Below, piece by piece: positions 17,289-26,262 of a DNA stretch of 64,000 nt. Origin of the DNA: Selenomonas sp. ND2010 (GTDB taxonomy: Bacteria > Bacillota > Negativicutes > Selenomonadales > Selenomonadaceae); NCBI RefSeq assembly GCF_000702005.1, contig NZ_JNKI01000017.1:1-64000 (forward strand), read 5' to 3'. Position 1 is the stretch's first letter. The number at the start of each line of letters is the position of its first letter. The notes under the pieces were generated by a model. The model saw only the letters and a program-made list of their open reading frames with translations, was not told the DNA's origin and searched no databases. The translations under genes and the position numbers were made by a program.

Positions 17289-17696
17289 TTATTTTCCCCC
17301 ATCAGCAGCGAGTCCAATATGCGTAATCCCCAGCGCCTTAAATTCATCGAGCAAACCAATCACCATTCCATAATCAAGACCTTGATCTGCTCGAACGACG
17401 ACCGCGAACTGCGGATCATTCTGGTAGGACTGCTGTGCCTTCGTCAAAAGCTCTGCTTCACCGATGGGCTGGTCTTCCAACCAGAGGGAACCATCTTTGC
17501 GAATCGTCACCACATAAGTCACATGCAGTTTTTTTTCCGCATGCTGTGCCGCCGGCATATCCACATCCACGGTTTTCATATTGACCATATACAGGGTGCT
17601 CATCATGAAAAACACCAACAGGAAAAACATGATATCGATCATCGGGATGATGATAAGAGAAGGCTGCTTGATCTGATGACGTTCACGCAAGCGCAT
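17289..17696 (-). CDS. exbD: Biopolymer transport protein ExbD
   Basis: A 135-residue ExbD/TolR protein. A basic cytoplasmic start is followed by one membrane helix (LIIIPMIDIMFFLLVFFMM) containing the conserved aspartate that carries protons, and a periplasmic domain ending GLDYGMVIGLLDEFKALGI. I chose the ATG at 17694-17696, behind GGAAGG and overlapping exbB by 14 bases; a longer frame to 17735 would overlap exbB by 53. Works with ExbB and TonB, which flank it. Confidence 0.95.
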   Translation of the reverse strand: MRLRERHQIKQPSLIIIPMIDIMFFLLVFFMMSTLYMVNMKTVDVDMPAAQHAEKKLHVTYVVTIRKDGSLWLEDQPIGEAELLTKAQQSYQNDPQFAVVVRADQGLDYGMVIGLLDEFKALGITHIGLAADGGK

Positions 17697-18345
17697 GCTG
17701 AGCACCTTCCTCTTCTTTGCGGACTTTTGGGGCAAACGCCGCAGGCTTTGTCTCTAAGAGTGAGAAGCAGGACTCCATATCCGTTACGATATTTTCCAGC
17801 CGCTGGGAAAAATACGCATGGATCATAAGGGCAAGAATCGCCACACAAAGCCCAAAGGCCGTTGCAATCAATGCTTCGCCCACACCGCCCGTAATCGCGG
17901 CAGCTTGGGACGAATCCCCGTTGAACACGCTAAAGGCCGAAATCATGCCGCTGATGGTTCCCAGCAGCCCCAAAAGAGGTGCCATCGTAACCACCACGCT
18001 CAGATAATAGAGACGCTGGCGAAACCGCGCCAATGCCGCTCCGGATTGAATTTCCAGATAAGCGGCAACATCGTCATGCCCATTGGCATAACGGGCAGCC
18101 GCTTCGTGAAGCAGCCGGCTCAATGCACCAGAATGGCTGGCAGCCAACGCCAAGGCCCCGGCGTAATCCGCCTTGCCAGCCAGGTCCATAAACCGGCTGG
18201 CAAACTGCCGTCCCGAATCCTCACGATGAAAATACTGCCAGCGTTCGATGCCGACAGCCACCACAAAAAGCGAGCAAAGAAGCAGCACATACATAATGAA
18301 GCCGCCCTTTTGAAATAACGCCACGCCAGCCATAATACTTTCCAT
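17683..18345 (-). CDS. exbB: Biopolymer transport protein ExbB (MotA/TolQ/ExbB family)
   Basis: A 220-residue inner-membrane proton-channel subunit. It has a first helix near 12-32 (GGFIMYVLLLCSLFVVAVGI), a cytoplasmic region, and two later helices in VVTMAPLLGLLGTISGMISAF and GGVGEALIATAFGLCVAILAL, which carry the conserved Thr and small residues of the family. The ATG at 18343-18345 follows AGGAGG. Lies between btuC and exbD in the uptake operon, so it is probably dedicated to corrinoid uptake, though it may serve other receptors. Confidence 0.95.
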   Translation of the reverse strand: MESIMAGVALFQKGGFIMYVLLLCSLFVVAVGIERWQYFHREDSGRQFASRFMDLAGKADYAGALALAASHSGALSRLLHEAAARYANGHDDVAAYLEIQSGAALARFRQRLYYLSVVVTMAPLLGLLGTISGMISAFSVFNGDSSQAAAITGGVGEALIATAFGLCVAILALMIHAYFSQRLENIVTDMESCFSLLETKPAAFAPKVRKEEEGAQHALA

Positions 18346-18354
18346 AAACTCCTC

Positions 18355-19380
18355 CTAATCCAATTTCTGCTGATATTTTCGCAACAAATATAAAAAATAC
18401 GGGGTTCCGATAAACGCGGTCATAATTCCGACACGAATCTCATAGCCAGGCAATATAACGCGCCCTACTGCATCGCAAAGGACGAGGAAAGCAGCGCCTG
18501 CGAGCAGGCTGGCTGGCAAAAGCTGCCGATGGTCCGGGCCGACGATGAGCCGCATCATATGCGGCACCACCAAGCCGACAAAACCGATATTGCCACTTAT
18601 GCAGACACTTGTCGCCGTAGCCATGGAGGCCAGCACCAGCAGCAGCAGCCGATAGCGTTTCACCGCCATCCCCACAGCTTTTGCTTCATTGTCCCCCAGC
18701 ACCAGTACGTTGAGCTGCCGTGCCAAGATCAGCAGAACCGTCGAACTAACAAGTATCGGGCCCAGTCCCAACAGCACATGTTCCCAACGCCGGTAATCCA
18801 GTCCACCGATAGTCCAGAAGAGGTATTCCTGCAGCTTGTTCACGTCAAGAAGCGTTAACACCGCTGCCGAAAAAGCCGCCAAAAACATCCCAACCACTAC
18901 ACCAGACAAGAGCAATGTCATCACAGGAATCCTCCCATGCCGCCAGGCCATCGCCACCGTAAGGCCAACCGCTGCCAGCGCGCCGACGAGTGCTCCCACT
19001 GGCAGGGCAAACATCGTAACTCCAGCCGCTCCTGTGGCAATTGCCAGCACAGCACCCACCGAGGCACCGCTTGACACGCCAATGATTCCAGGATCTGCCA
19101 ACTGATTGGCAAAAATCCCCTGAAGCACTGCACCAGAAATCCCTAGCCCCGCTCCCGTCAAGAGACCAACGATAGTTCGCGGCAACCGGATATGCCAGAT
19201 TACTGCCATCTCATCCGCCGGCACAGGTACCTGCGTCAAAAACGGAAGCTCCATTCCCTGTGCGAGTCCTGCCACCACATGAAGGAAGGGAATCTTCATC
19301 TGCCCCCAACTAAGCGAAAGGATACCTGCCACAGCTAGGCAGACTCCCAGAACTAACACGATAATGCCATACCGTCTCAC
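18355..19380 (-). CDS. btuC: BtuC/FecCD-type ABC transporter permease
   Basis: A 341-residue polytopic permease of the vitamin B12/iron-siderophore family. It shows WHIRLPRTIVGLLTGAGLGISGAVLQGIF (split: HIRLPRTIVG and GLGISGAVLQG), the loop FVGLVVPHMMRLIVGPDHR that contacts the ATPase, and an end typical of the family. The start codon is GTG (19378-19380), whose last bases overlap the btuD TGA stop, so translation is coupled. Riboswitch control of the operon argues for cobamides rather than iron. Confidence 0.92.
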   Translation of the reverse strand: MRRYGIIVLVLGVCLAVAGILSLSWGQMKIPFLHVVAGLAQGMELPFLTQVPVPADEMAVIWHIRLPRTIVGLLTGAGLGISGAVLQGIFANQLADPGIIGVSSGASVGAVLAIATGAAGVTMFALPVGALVGALAAVGLTVAMAWRHGRIPVMTLLLSGVVVGMFLAAFSAAVLTLLDVNKLQEYLFWTIGGLDYRRWEHVLLGLGPILVSSTVLLILARQLNVLVLGDNEAKAVGMAVKRYRLLLLVLASMATATSVCISGNIGFVGLVVPHMMRLIVGPDHRQLLPASLLAGAAFLVLCDAVGRVILPGYEIRVGIMTAFIGTPYFLYLLRKYQQKLD

Positions 19381-20213
19381 TCTGTCACCTCCCTGCCGAG
19401 CACCGCTTGCAAAAGTCTTGCCTGACGCTCGTCCTGCCGCCTGCTCCCCGTCGTATAGATATCCATGTGACCGGTAAGCGGATTTTCCTTCACCGCAATC
19501 GGAGCTCCATAGGCTTTGGTCAAAAGTTCCGGCGTAAGTACCTGCTCCGGCTTCCCATCGGCGAGGACTTTCCCTTGCGAAAGCAGTAAAAGCCTAGAGC
19601 TAAAGCGCGCAGCCAGTGACAGTTCGTGAACAACCATCACAATCGTCCTGCCAGCAGCACAGAGCTCCCGGCAAAAACGAAATATCTCCTCCTGATAGAT
19701 GAGATCGAGGCCTGTTGCCGGTTCATCCAACAACAAGATTGGAGTCTGCTGGGCCAATATCTTCGCCAAATAGACCCGCTGCTGCTGGCCACCGGACAAC
19801 TCCTGTACGGGGCAGTCCAAAAAATCCAAAGCCCCTGTATAAGAAAGGCACGCCCGAACGATTTCTTCATCCTGCTTTCCGGCTTGCTGCCACCAGTGAA
19901 GATAGGGATACCGTCCCGTCTGCACAATTTGCCGCACGGTATACGCAAAGGGCACCTGCATTTGCTGCTGCAAATAGCCAGCCCGCCGCGCAAATTCCCG
20001 CTCGGATAACTTGGTGATATCCGTTCCCTGAAGGAAAATTTTTCCCTGAAGTGCTGGCAGCAAGCCGCGGATTGTCTTCAACAAGGTGCTCTTGCCGGCC
20101 CCATTAGGCCCGACCAGGCTCACCAATTCTCCCTTTCCTACCGAAAAGGAAACATTCTGCAAAATCGTCTTTCCCGAATAGCCCGCACACAAATCGCGGA
20201 TTGATAAAACCAT
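19377..20213 (-). CDS. btuD: ABC transporter ATP-binding protein of the B12/siderophore family
   Basis: A 278-residue ATPase. Walker A is GPNGAGKST (36-44), the Q-loop lies in AGYLQQQMQVP, the signature is LSGGQQQR, and Walker B is PILLLDEPATGLD, followed by VMVVHELSLAARF with the switch histidine. About 40 residues follow the core domain, as in FecE/BtuD relatives. It lies between the btuB and btuC genes and forms the inner-membrane importer with BtuC and BtuF. Confidence 0.92.
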   Translation of the reverse strand: MVLSIRDLCAGYSGKTILQNVSFSVGKGELVSLVGPNGAGKSTLLKTIRGLLPALQGKIFLQGTDITKLSEREFARRAGYLQQQMQVPFAYTVRQIVQTGRYPYLHWWQQAGKQDEEIVRACLSYTGALDFLDCPVQELSGGQQQRVYLAKILAQQTPILLLDEPATGLDLIYQEEIFRFCRELCAAGRTIVMVVHELSLAARFSSRLLLLSQGKVLADGKPEQVLTPELLTKAYGAPIAVKENPLTGHMDIYTTGSRRQDERQARLLQAVLGREVTE

Positions 20214-20224
20214 AAAGCCCTTCC

Positions 20225-22111
20225 TTAGAACTGATAGGTCATGCCCAGCTGGAAGAAGCGACCTGCGGCCGGATAGCCGTAACTGCTGTAAACCGAATAA
20301 GCCTGATTGGTGAAATTCAGTGCTTTCAAGTAAACCGTCAGCTGTTTGCTGGCTTCATAGCTCGTATTGAAATCCCATACGGCAAAGTGGCGATTGCCGT
20401 AACTTGCCTTATCAAGCCCCGTTCCCACGCGGCTCATGAGATTTGCCTTCCAAGCCCCCTGCTGATAGTGAAGGCCGAGACGGTAAGCGTTTGGCATGCT
20501 GTTATGACGCAAATACAAATATTTCCCTTTTGCCGACGTATTCGTATCGGTATATGTATAACCGATGTCATAGCTCCAGGCCGGCGTCAGTTTCTGCTGC
20601 CACGAAAGTTCAATTCCCTGGCGTTTTTCGTGATCAACATTCGTCGCCGTATAGTTCCCATCCATACCAGGCCAAGCAATCGCATCGTTTAAGACACTGT
20701 GGAAATAGCTGGCCGACAGCGTCGACTTGGCATCGAAGTCATGGGAAATTCCCAAGCTCTCCGTATGCCCCGTCTCGGCCTTGAGGTTCGGATTCCCCTT
20801 ATAAGACCACCCGTCACCGTATTGGACATAGAACATATCCTCCGCAGTTGGGGCCTTATAAACACGTCCCCAGGAAGCAAACATCTTGGTGGCTTTATCC
20901 GCCCGATAGGTAAGGCCGGCCTTCGGTGTCCAATGGGTGCCAAAGCTCGTATGATTATCTACCCGCACGCCTGGGACGAAGAACCATTTGGGATTCAAGC
21001 GCATCGTATCCTGCACATAAGCGGCCTTGTTGATGATTTTTTTGTCTTCATAGCCACCTTCCTTATTCAACGAGTTGCTGTGATGATATTCAAGACCAGC
21101 CACCAGCTTGTTATTTGCATCGAGCTTCCAGCCATTCTGATAGTCGATTCCCTGCAGACGGGTATTGAATTTGCCTCTAAAGTAAGCGGATTTATTGTGG
21201 TCGAAATAGCGCAGGAATCCTGGCAATTTCGTATCTTCCTTGAACTTCCACGTCAGTGAGCCATCGTTGAAATTATTCTGCTGCTTGCCCGATGCCACAA
21301 AACCAGTAGGAACTGGATAATCTTGATAATAATACTGATTTCCGTTAATCAACTGATGATTGAAGCGCAGCGTCAAGGACTGGGCCGGCGTCAGTTCCTG
21401 TTTTACTTTCACCGACAGGTTATTGTTGCTGTAATCACTGCTTGGCATACGATGACTATCCCCATCCGTTCCCTTGTACGAGAAATAACTGCGCTTGTTA
21501 AGACCGCCTACCAGCTGCCAGCTGGTTTTCCCCTCGCGGCCTTCATTTGACAAGACATAGTTATGGGTATGCCAAGAACCCGTGTTCATATCGAGAGTTG
21601 TTTTATTTTTCGTCGGTGTCTTGGTGATGATATTTACCACACCGCCGATAGCATCGCTGCCATAAAGAGCCGAACTGCCGCCCTTTACGATTTCAATGCG
21701 TTCCACATTGTCAATCTGCGGCACACGGGAAAGGGTTGCACTGGCCCGGCTCGTGGAGCCCTGGTCATCGTTTATGCGCTCGCCATCTACTAGAACGACT
21801 ACTCGCTCCTCGCCCTGAATGCGGACGGTTTCATCATAGCCATCACCGCCATTCGTCATAACGACTCCATTGATATGGCTCAGCGCTTCGGCAGTCGAGC
21901 GATAATGGTTGTCCTTGATATCTTCCGCCGTTATAACGGTTACATCAGCCGGAACATTCTTGGCCGCAGCCGGAATCCGCTCCGCTGTAACTACGACCTC
22001 ACCCAAATCTTCCGTGTATTTATCCTGCTCAGCCGCCAAAGCGGTACCGAAGCATAACGTACTAAGCGCCAAGGTCAATGCGATGGATTCTTGTAATTTT
22101 TTCGTCGTCAT
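20225..22111 (-). CDS. btuB: TonB-dependent outer-membrane receptor, BtuB-like
   Basis: A 628-residue receptor. A signal peptide ends near residue 26 (GTALAAEQ), followed by the TonB-box-like DLGEVVVTAER, a plug with VRIQGEERVVVLVDGERIND and IEIVKGGSSALYGSDAIGGVVNIIT (split: IEIVKGGSSALYG and DAIGGVVNIIT), and a barrel ending FQLGMTYQF. About 615 residues is the size of E. coli BtuB, and the riboswitch context makes cobalamin or a related corrinoid the likely cargo. Second gene of the operon, after btuF. Confidence 0.92.
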   Translation of the reverse strand: MTTKKLQESIALTLALSTLCFGTALAAEQDKYTEDLGEVVVTAERIPAAAKNVPADVTVITAEDIKDNHYRSTAEALSHINGVVMTNGGDGYDETVRIQGEERVVVLVDGERINDDQGSTSRASATLSRVPQIDNVERIEIVKGGSSALYGSDAIGGVVNIITKTPTKNKTTLDMNTGSWHTHNYVLSNEGREGKTSWQLVGGLNKRSYFSYKGTDGDSHRMPSSDYSNNNLSVKVKQELTPAQSLTLRFNHQLINGNQYYYQDYPVPTGFVASGKQQNNFNDGSLTWKFKEDTKLPGFLRYFDHNKSAYFRGKFNTRLQGIDYQNGWKLDANNKLVAGLEYHHSNSLNKEGGYEDKKIINKAAYVQDTMRLNPKWFFVPGVRVDNHTSFGTHWTPKAGLTYRADKATKMFASWGRVYKAPTAEDMFYVQYGDGWSYKGNPNLKAETGHTESLGISHDFDAKSTLSASYFHSVLNDAIAWPGMDGNYTATNVDHEKRQGIELSWQQKLTPAWSYDIGYTYTDTNTSAKGKYLYLRHNSMPNAYRLGLHYQQGAWKANLMSRVGTGLDKASYGNRHFAVWDFNTSYEASKQLTVYLKALNFTNQAYSVYSSYGYPAAGRFFQLGMTYQF

Positions 22112-22137
22112 AATAGTATCCTCCCTGTTTCTCTCTA

Positions 22138-23148
22138 TTACTCAGCTACTGCTGTCAAATGCTCCGTTTTGTCCTGTTTGAAGGCATCGCCATATACCTG
22201 ATAGGCAATTTCCTGAACCCCAAAGACAAAATCCTGGGAACAATTATATATATAACCCTCATAGGGGTCACGCAGTCCATTGTTGCGTATCGCCTTTAAC
22301 GATTTCAGCGCAGGGTCTTCCAAATACTCCGCCCGGAATTTATCGATGTCGTATTTGCCATGATTCGTATAGGTTGGCAAAAACAGATAATCCGGATTGA
22401 TGGCCACCAACTGTTCCTTGGTCATCGCCTGTCCGTTATGGATGTCCAGTTTGGCCATGCCATTTTTTACCCCAGCGTATTGACAGGCATCGTCAAAGGA
22501 ACAGCCAATCCCGCCATAGGATTTCATCAGCGATATCAAGACCACGGATTTTCGTTCTGCTTCCGGTATCTTATCGACCTTCGCCTTTATCTCAGCCAAC
22601 TTGCTATCCATCTTACCGATAAGCGTTTCTCCGCGGTCCGGCTCCCCGACCGCCTGGGCAATCAGCCGTACTGTTTCCTGGACTTCTGCAAGATTTTTAG
22701 CCCCTTTGCATACCACCACTTTAAGCCCTAAATCGCGCAGGGACTGTACCCTGGTCACATCTCCCCAATCCGGCACGATGACCAGATCCGGCTGCAAAGC
22801 CGCGATTTCTTCCACGGAAGGATTTTTAACTTTCGTCTCCACCTGCTGAGCCAGGCTCACGACATTGGAACTAATCGGGTCATCCAGCATCTGGTTTACC
22901 GCCACCATATGGTCAGGTTTCACCAAGCCCAACACGATTTCATCCGTGCTCATCGAAAGGGTCAAAATGCGATGAGGTTTAGCTGGCATTTCCACCACCG
23001 TTCCCTGTTTATCGGTAACCGTATACGCAGGTCCCCCGGCACTTGCTCCCAATTCCATCCCCTTGCAGCCCGTGCAGATTGCCACCACCAGAATGCATAA
23101 AGCGGCAGCTTTCCATATTTTCCTAATCATCAGCCCGGACAAACTCAT
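22138..23148 (-). CDS. btuF: Periplasmic corrinoid-binding protein (BtuF-like, lipoprotein-type start)
   Basis: A class III solute-binding protein of about 336 residues. A hydrophobic leader ends in VVAICTGCKG, where the last Cys could be a lipid anchor although the -3 position is Cys rather than Leu. The mature part has RILTLSMSTDEIVLGL, LQPDLVIVPDWGD and a long central helix, as in BtuF/FecB. First gene after the riboswitch. The frame extends to 23169 but that start lies in the riboswitch terminator. The ATG at 23146-23148 sits only about two bases after GGAGG; a TTG at 23140-23142 has better spacing and may be the true start. Confidence 0.9.
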   Translation of the reverse strand: MSLSGLMIRKIWKAAALCILVVAICTGCKGMELGASAGGPAYTVTDKQGTVVEMPAKPHRILTLSMSTDEIVLGLVKPDHMVAVNQMLDDPISSNVVSLAQQVETKVKNPSVEEIAALQPDLVIVPDWGDVTRVQSLRDLGLKVVVCKGAKNLAEVQETVRLIAQAVGEPDRGETLIGKMDSKLAEIKAKVDKIPEAERKSVVLISLMKSYGGIGCSFDDACQYAGVKNGMAKLDIHNGQAMTKEQLVAINPDYLFLPTYTNHGKYDIDKFRAEYLEDPALKSLKAIRNNGLRDPYEGYIYNCSQDFVFGVQEIAYQVYGDAFKQDKTEHLTAVAE

Positions 23149-23167
23149 TCCTCCTTTTTTCACGCAC

Positions 23168-23204
23168 ACAAAAAGACCCTCTCGTAATACTGAAAGGGTC
23201 TTTT
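23168..23204 (-). terminator. Intrinsic terminator of the cobalamin riboswitch
   Basis: AAAAGACCCT (23171-23180) pairs with AGGGTCTTTT (23195-23204) and is followed on the minus strand by a U-rich stretch. It lies between the aptamer and btuF and is the expected off-switch of the riboswitch's expression platform: cobalamin binding should favour this hairpin and stop transcription. Confidence 0.85.
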
Positions 23205-23239
23205 ACTCCGCACAAAAACAGCCCGTCCCCTGCTAACAG

Positions 23240-23470
23240 TTGACAGACATCAATCCCCTCCCCATCCTTCGTAGATCTACGGTGATTGGAATCAGGCAGT
23301 TCTCCTGGCTCCAGGTCATCGTTTCTCTGCGCCTTCCCAAAAGATGTACCCATCTCCCAGTGACATAACTTATGCAGATTCACTCGCTGTTACAGTGGCG
23401 GGACCGCGCCGGCATCTTGCTCTCCGGCTTCCCTATTAAGTCTCTCGACACCTGATTCATCCTATTCTAT
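23240..23470 (-). promoter_or_regulatory. Cobalamin riboswitch aptamer
   Basis: The minus-strand RNA contains the B12 box GAGCCAGGAGAACTGCC (23295-23311), the upstream conserved TAATAGGGAAGCCGG and the segment GTCCCGCCACTGT, in the order and spacing of adenosylcobalamin-type riboswitches. It starts about 20 bases after the predicted transcription start and is followed by an intrinsic terminator before btuF. Exact aptamer ends are approximate. It should repress btuF and the downstream uptake genes when cobamide is plentiful. Confidence 0.95.
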
Positions 23471-23494
23471 TTCCTGATAAAACTCACATCTCTT

Positions 23495-23523
23495 ATCGTA
23501 GCATTGACAATGTTTATTGTCAA
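23495..23523 (-). promoter_or_regulatory. Promoter of the riboswitch-controlled uptake operon
   Basis: TTGACA (23518-23523) and TACGAT (23495-23500) on the minus strand are separated by 17 bases. The -35 lies 12 bases after the cbiT stop and transcription would begin just before the aptamer. Confidence 0.78.
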
Positions 23524-23534
23524 ATGCTTTCCGA

Positions 23535-24113
23535 TTACTTTTTCCAGCAGGTAACGATATAAATGGGATTAGCAGCTTTCGCCATATCATAAGGCCCCAG
23601 CTGCTGCAGGCGCGTGACCTGTACCTGGATTGCCTCATAAACATAGCTGTCCGAATGGCTGCGCATATAGTCAATGCATTGCATAAGCGTCTGTACCGTA
23701 ATACAGTTAAGCACAATACGTCCATCCGGCTTGAGTTTGGGCGTAACCGCGTCCAGAATCCCCTCCAGCTTGCTGCCGCTGCCGCCGATCAGGACGGTAT
23801 CCACATCGGGAAGCCGCTCGATACCAGCCGGCGCCTCCGTTTCGATAACCTTCACATTCGGAACAGCAAAATTTGCCGCATTGGCACGAATAAGTCCTAC
23901 CCCCTCGGCATTGCGTTCCAACGCATAAACAGTCCCCTGTGGTGCCAGGCGCGCAGCCTCTACCGAAAGGGAGCCGGTACCTGCACCAATATCATAGATA
24001 ACTGCATCCGGCTTGATCCGTGCCTTGACCAAGCTCAAAATGCGGATTTCCTGTTTTGTCATCGGTACATTATTGCGGATAAAAGCATCATCATCAATTC
24101 CCAAATAATTCAT
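23535..24113 (-). CDS. cbiT: Cobalt-precorrin-6B C15-methyltransferase (decarboxylating)
   Basis: A 192-residue SAM-dependent methyltransferase. It begins MNYLGIDDDAFIRNNVPMTKQEIR, the usual CbiT start, and the SAM motif is VIYDIGAGTGSLSVEAA, followed by ALERNAEG and DTVLIGGSGSKLEGIL. It methylates C-15 and decarboxylates the C-12 acetate. The ATG at 24111-24113 follows GGGAGG; a longer frame to 24146 lacks a ribosome site. It stands alone, away from its partner cbiE, and seems to have its own promoter. Confidence 0.93.
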   Translation of the reverse strand: MNYLGIDDDAFIRNNVPMTKQEIRILSLVKARIKPDAVIYDIGAGTGSLSVEAARLAPQGTVYALERNAEGVGLIRANAANFAVPNVKVIETEAPAGIERLPDVDTVLIGGSGSKLEGILDAVTPKLKPDGRIVLNCITVQTLMQCIDYMRSHSDSYVYEAIQVQVTRLQQLGPYDMAKAANPIYIVTCWKK

Positions 24114-24155
24114 CCGAAGACCTCCCTCGCTTCCCAAACAAAACATTCTGAACTA

Positions 24156-24184
24156 ATCTTAGCAGATTCCCCATCAAACCTCAA
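24156..24184 (-). promoter_or_regulatory. Candidate promoter for cbiT
   Basis: TTGAGG (24179-24184) and TAAGAT (24156-24161) on the minus strand are 17 bases apart and lie in the 100-base gap between bioA and cbiT. No terminator is evident after bioA, so read-through from the biotin genes is also possible. Confidence 0.5.
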
Positions 24185-24213
24185 TGCTTGCACTTACGAT
24201 TCCCCGTTTGCTT

Positions 24214-25563
24214 TCATTCTCCCAATACGTCGGTGATTGCCTGCTGTGCCATTTCAATTGCCAGTGTAAGTTCCGCACGCGTTATGGTAAGCGGTGGATT
24301 GAAATAAAGCACATCACCTAACGGACGAAGAATCAGTCCATACTGCAACGCCCGTTTGTAAATGGCATAGCCCGTACGTTTTGCTTCCGCAAACGGTTCT
24401 TTTGTTTCCGGATTCTTGACTAGTTCAAGGGCATGAATCAAGCCGATATGGCGAATCTCCCCAACATTTTTATGCCGGCCAAAGGCATTTTCCATTTCTG
24501 CCGTGAGCCACTTCGCATTTTCCCCTGCGGTCTTCAGGATAGGCTGCTCCCGGAATATCTTCTGAACCGCTAATGCTGCCGCACACCCCAGGGGATTGCC
24601 CGCATAGGTATGGCTATGCATAAACGCCCGCCCTTCGCTGTAATCCGCATAAAATGCATCATAGATCTCTTCGCTGACACAAGTCACCGACATGGGCAAA
24701 TACCCGCCCGTCAGCCCCTTGGAAATACACAGGATATCCGGACTGATGCCAGCCTGTTCACAGGCAAACATTGTCCCCGTACGGCCAAAACCTGTTGCAA
24801 TCTCGTCAAGAATCAGCTTCACATCGTATTTATCGCAAAGCCCACGCAGTTTTTTCAAGTAAAGGGGCGGATAAATCCGCATGCCAGCACTTCCTTGCAG
24901 CAATGGTTCCGCGATCATGGCCGCCGTCTCATGTCCATGCTTTGCGAAGGCCTTTTCCGCCTTTTCGAAGCACTCACACTGGCAACAATCCCGCTGTTTT
25001 CCATAAGGGCACCGATAGCAGTCCGGGGCTTCAATATGGATGTTATCCATCATCATCGGCTGGTAAAGCTTTGCATAGAGGTCCAGGCTCCCTACGGAAA
25101 GCGCCCCGATGGTTTCGCCATGATAGCCTTCGGTCAGGCACATGAAGCGTTTTTTTTCGGGCTTACCTCCCTGCTGATAGAATTGAAAAGCCATTTTCAG
25201 CGCACATTCCACCGCCGCCGAACCATTGTCATTGAAATGGAATTTTTTGATTTTGGGCGGTGTTATTTCCTTTAACTGCTCGGCAAGTTCAATGGCAGGT
25301 CTATGGCTGAAATTGGCAAAGATAACGTGTTCCAGCTTATCGAGCTGTTCTTTTATCCCCGCATTGATTGTTTTGTTGCAATGGCCCAAAAGATTTGCCC
25401 ACCAGGAACTGACAATATCCAGATATTTCTTGCCGTAAATATCATACAGCCAGACGCCTTCCCCATGATCGATAATCATCGGGGGCAAAGTCTCATAATC
25501 TTTCATCTGCGAACAGGGATGCCAAATCAAATCCAAATCTCGTTTCTCCAAAGTCTTCTGCAT
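24214..25563 (-). CDS. bioA: Adenosylmethionine-8-amino-7-oxononanoate aminotransferase
   Basis: A 449-residue class III aminotransferase that converts KAPA to DAPA with SAM as amino donor. The start LIWHPCSQMKDYE is the BioA signature, followed by SSWWANLLGH, NDNGSAAVE, YHGETIGALS, LDEIATGFGRTG and ISKGLTGGYLPMS with the PLP lysine. Cytoplasmic. Last gene of bioY-bioD-bioA, ten bases after bioD. The earlier (bioF) and final (bioB) pathway enzymes are not in the window. Confidence 0.97.
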   Translation of the reverse strand: MQKTLEKRDLDLIWHPCSQMKDYETLPPMIIDHGEGVWLYDIYGKKYLDIVSSWWANLLGHCNKTINAGIKEQLDKLEHVIFANFSHRPAIELAEQLKEITPPKIKKFHFNDNGSAAVECALKMAFQFYQQGGKPEKKRFMCLTEGYHGETIGALSVGSLDLYAKLYQPMMMDNIHIEAPDCYRCPYGKQRDCCQCECFEKAEKAFAKHGHETAAMIAEPLLQGSAGMRIYPPLYLKKLRGLCDKYDVKLILDEIATGFGRTGTMFACEQAGISPDILCISKGLTGGYLPMSVTCVSEEIYDAFYADYSEGRAFMHSHTYAGNPLGCAAALAVQKIFREQPILKTAGENAKWLTAEMENAFGRHKNVGEIRHIGLIHALELVKNPETKEPFAEAKRTGYAIYKRALQYGLILRPLGDVLYFNPPLTITRAELTLAIEMAQQAITDVLGE

Positions 25564-25573
25564 ATTATCCCTC

Positions 25574-26260
25574 TTATTCGTAAAGTCCTTTCAGCACTTC
25601 GACCTTCATGTCGAGTTCTTTATCGCCTTTTTTCACATAGGCCAACACCTTGACCCCCGTCATTGCTTCAATCATCTTGGCATTGTCATCCTGCATGATG
25701 TCATGGGGAATATAGTTGTTGAAGATGATTCCCCGCACCGGAATCTCCCTTGCCCGCAGGTGTTCAATCGTGAGCACCGCACTGTTGATGGTTCCTAGTC
25801 CTGCATCGGCTACAATCAACACGCCAAGGTTCAAATGCTTTACTAAATCGTCCAGAATCACATGTTGCTTCTCATCCCATCGAAGAGGACAGATAATCCC
25901 GCCGCTCCCTTCCATTGTCAAATATTCGTATTTATCCTTTGCGCGGTGATAATCCCTTTCCACACGCCCAAAGTCAATGGGTTCGTCATTGAGCTTAGCA
26001 GCTAAATGCGGAGAAACAGCCTCTTGATAAATATACGAAACAAGCTGGGGGATGGATTCCCCAATACCAGCCACCGCATTGACATGAAGCGCATCCCCTG
26101 GCTGGAGCACTCCCTTTTCATCCAAAACCGCCCCCGACAACGCCGCCTTGTAATAACCGCCATTTAGCCCTGCATCCCGAAGTTTCTTGACAATCAGTCC
26201 TGTTACATAGGTCTTGCCGATATCCGTTCCTGTCCCCGTAATAAATAATGCCTTTCCCAT
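25574..26260 (-). CDS. bioD: Dethiobiotin synthetase
   Basis: A 228-residue ATP-dependent carboxylase forming the ureido ring of dethiobiotin from DAPA and CO2. The P-loop is ITGTGTDIGKTYVTGL at the N-terminus, then YYKAALSG, a central TMEGSGGIICPL and LIVADAGLGTINSAVLT. The ATG at 26258-26260 follows GGGAGG by seven bases; an upstream TTG in frame is less likely. It lies two bases after bioY and ten before bioA. Confidence 0.95.
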   Translation of the reverse strand: MGKALFITGTGTDIGKTYVTGLIVKKLRDAGLNGGYYKAALSGAVLDEKGVLQPGDALHVNAVAGIGESIPQLVSYIYQEAVSPHLAAKLNDEPIDFGRVERDYHRAKDKYEYLTMEGSGGIICPLRWDEKQHVILDDLVKHLNLGVLIVADAGLGTINSAVLTIEHLRAREIPVRGIIFNNYIPHDIMQDDNAKMIEAMTGVKVLAYVKKGDKELDMKVEVLKGLYE

Positions 26261-26262
26261 GC

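Noticed and set aside
23149-23169. Seven-codon N-terminal extension of btuF beginning at 23169
   Set aside because: It lies in the riboswitch terminator hairpin and has no ribosome site; the start after the hairpin is preferred.
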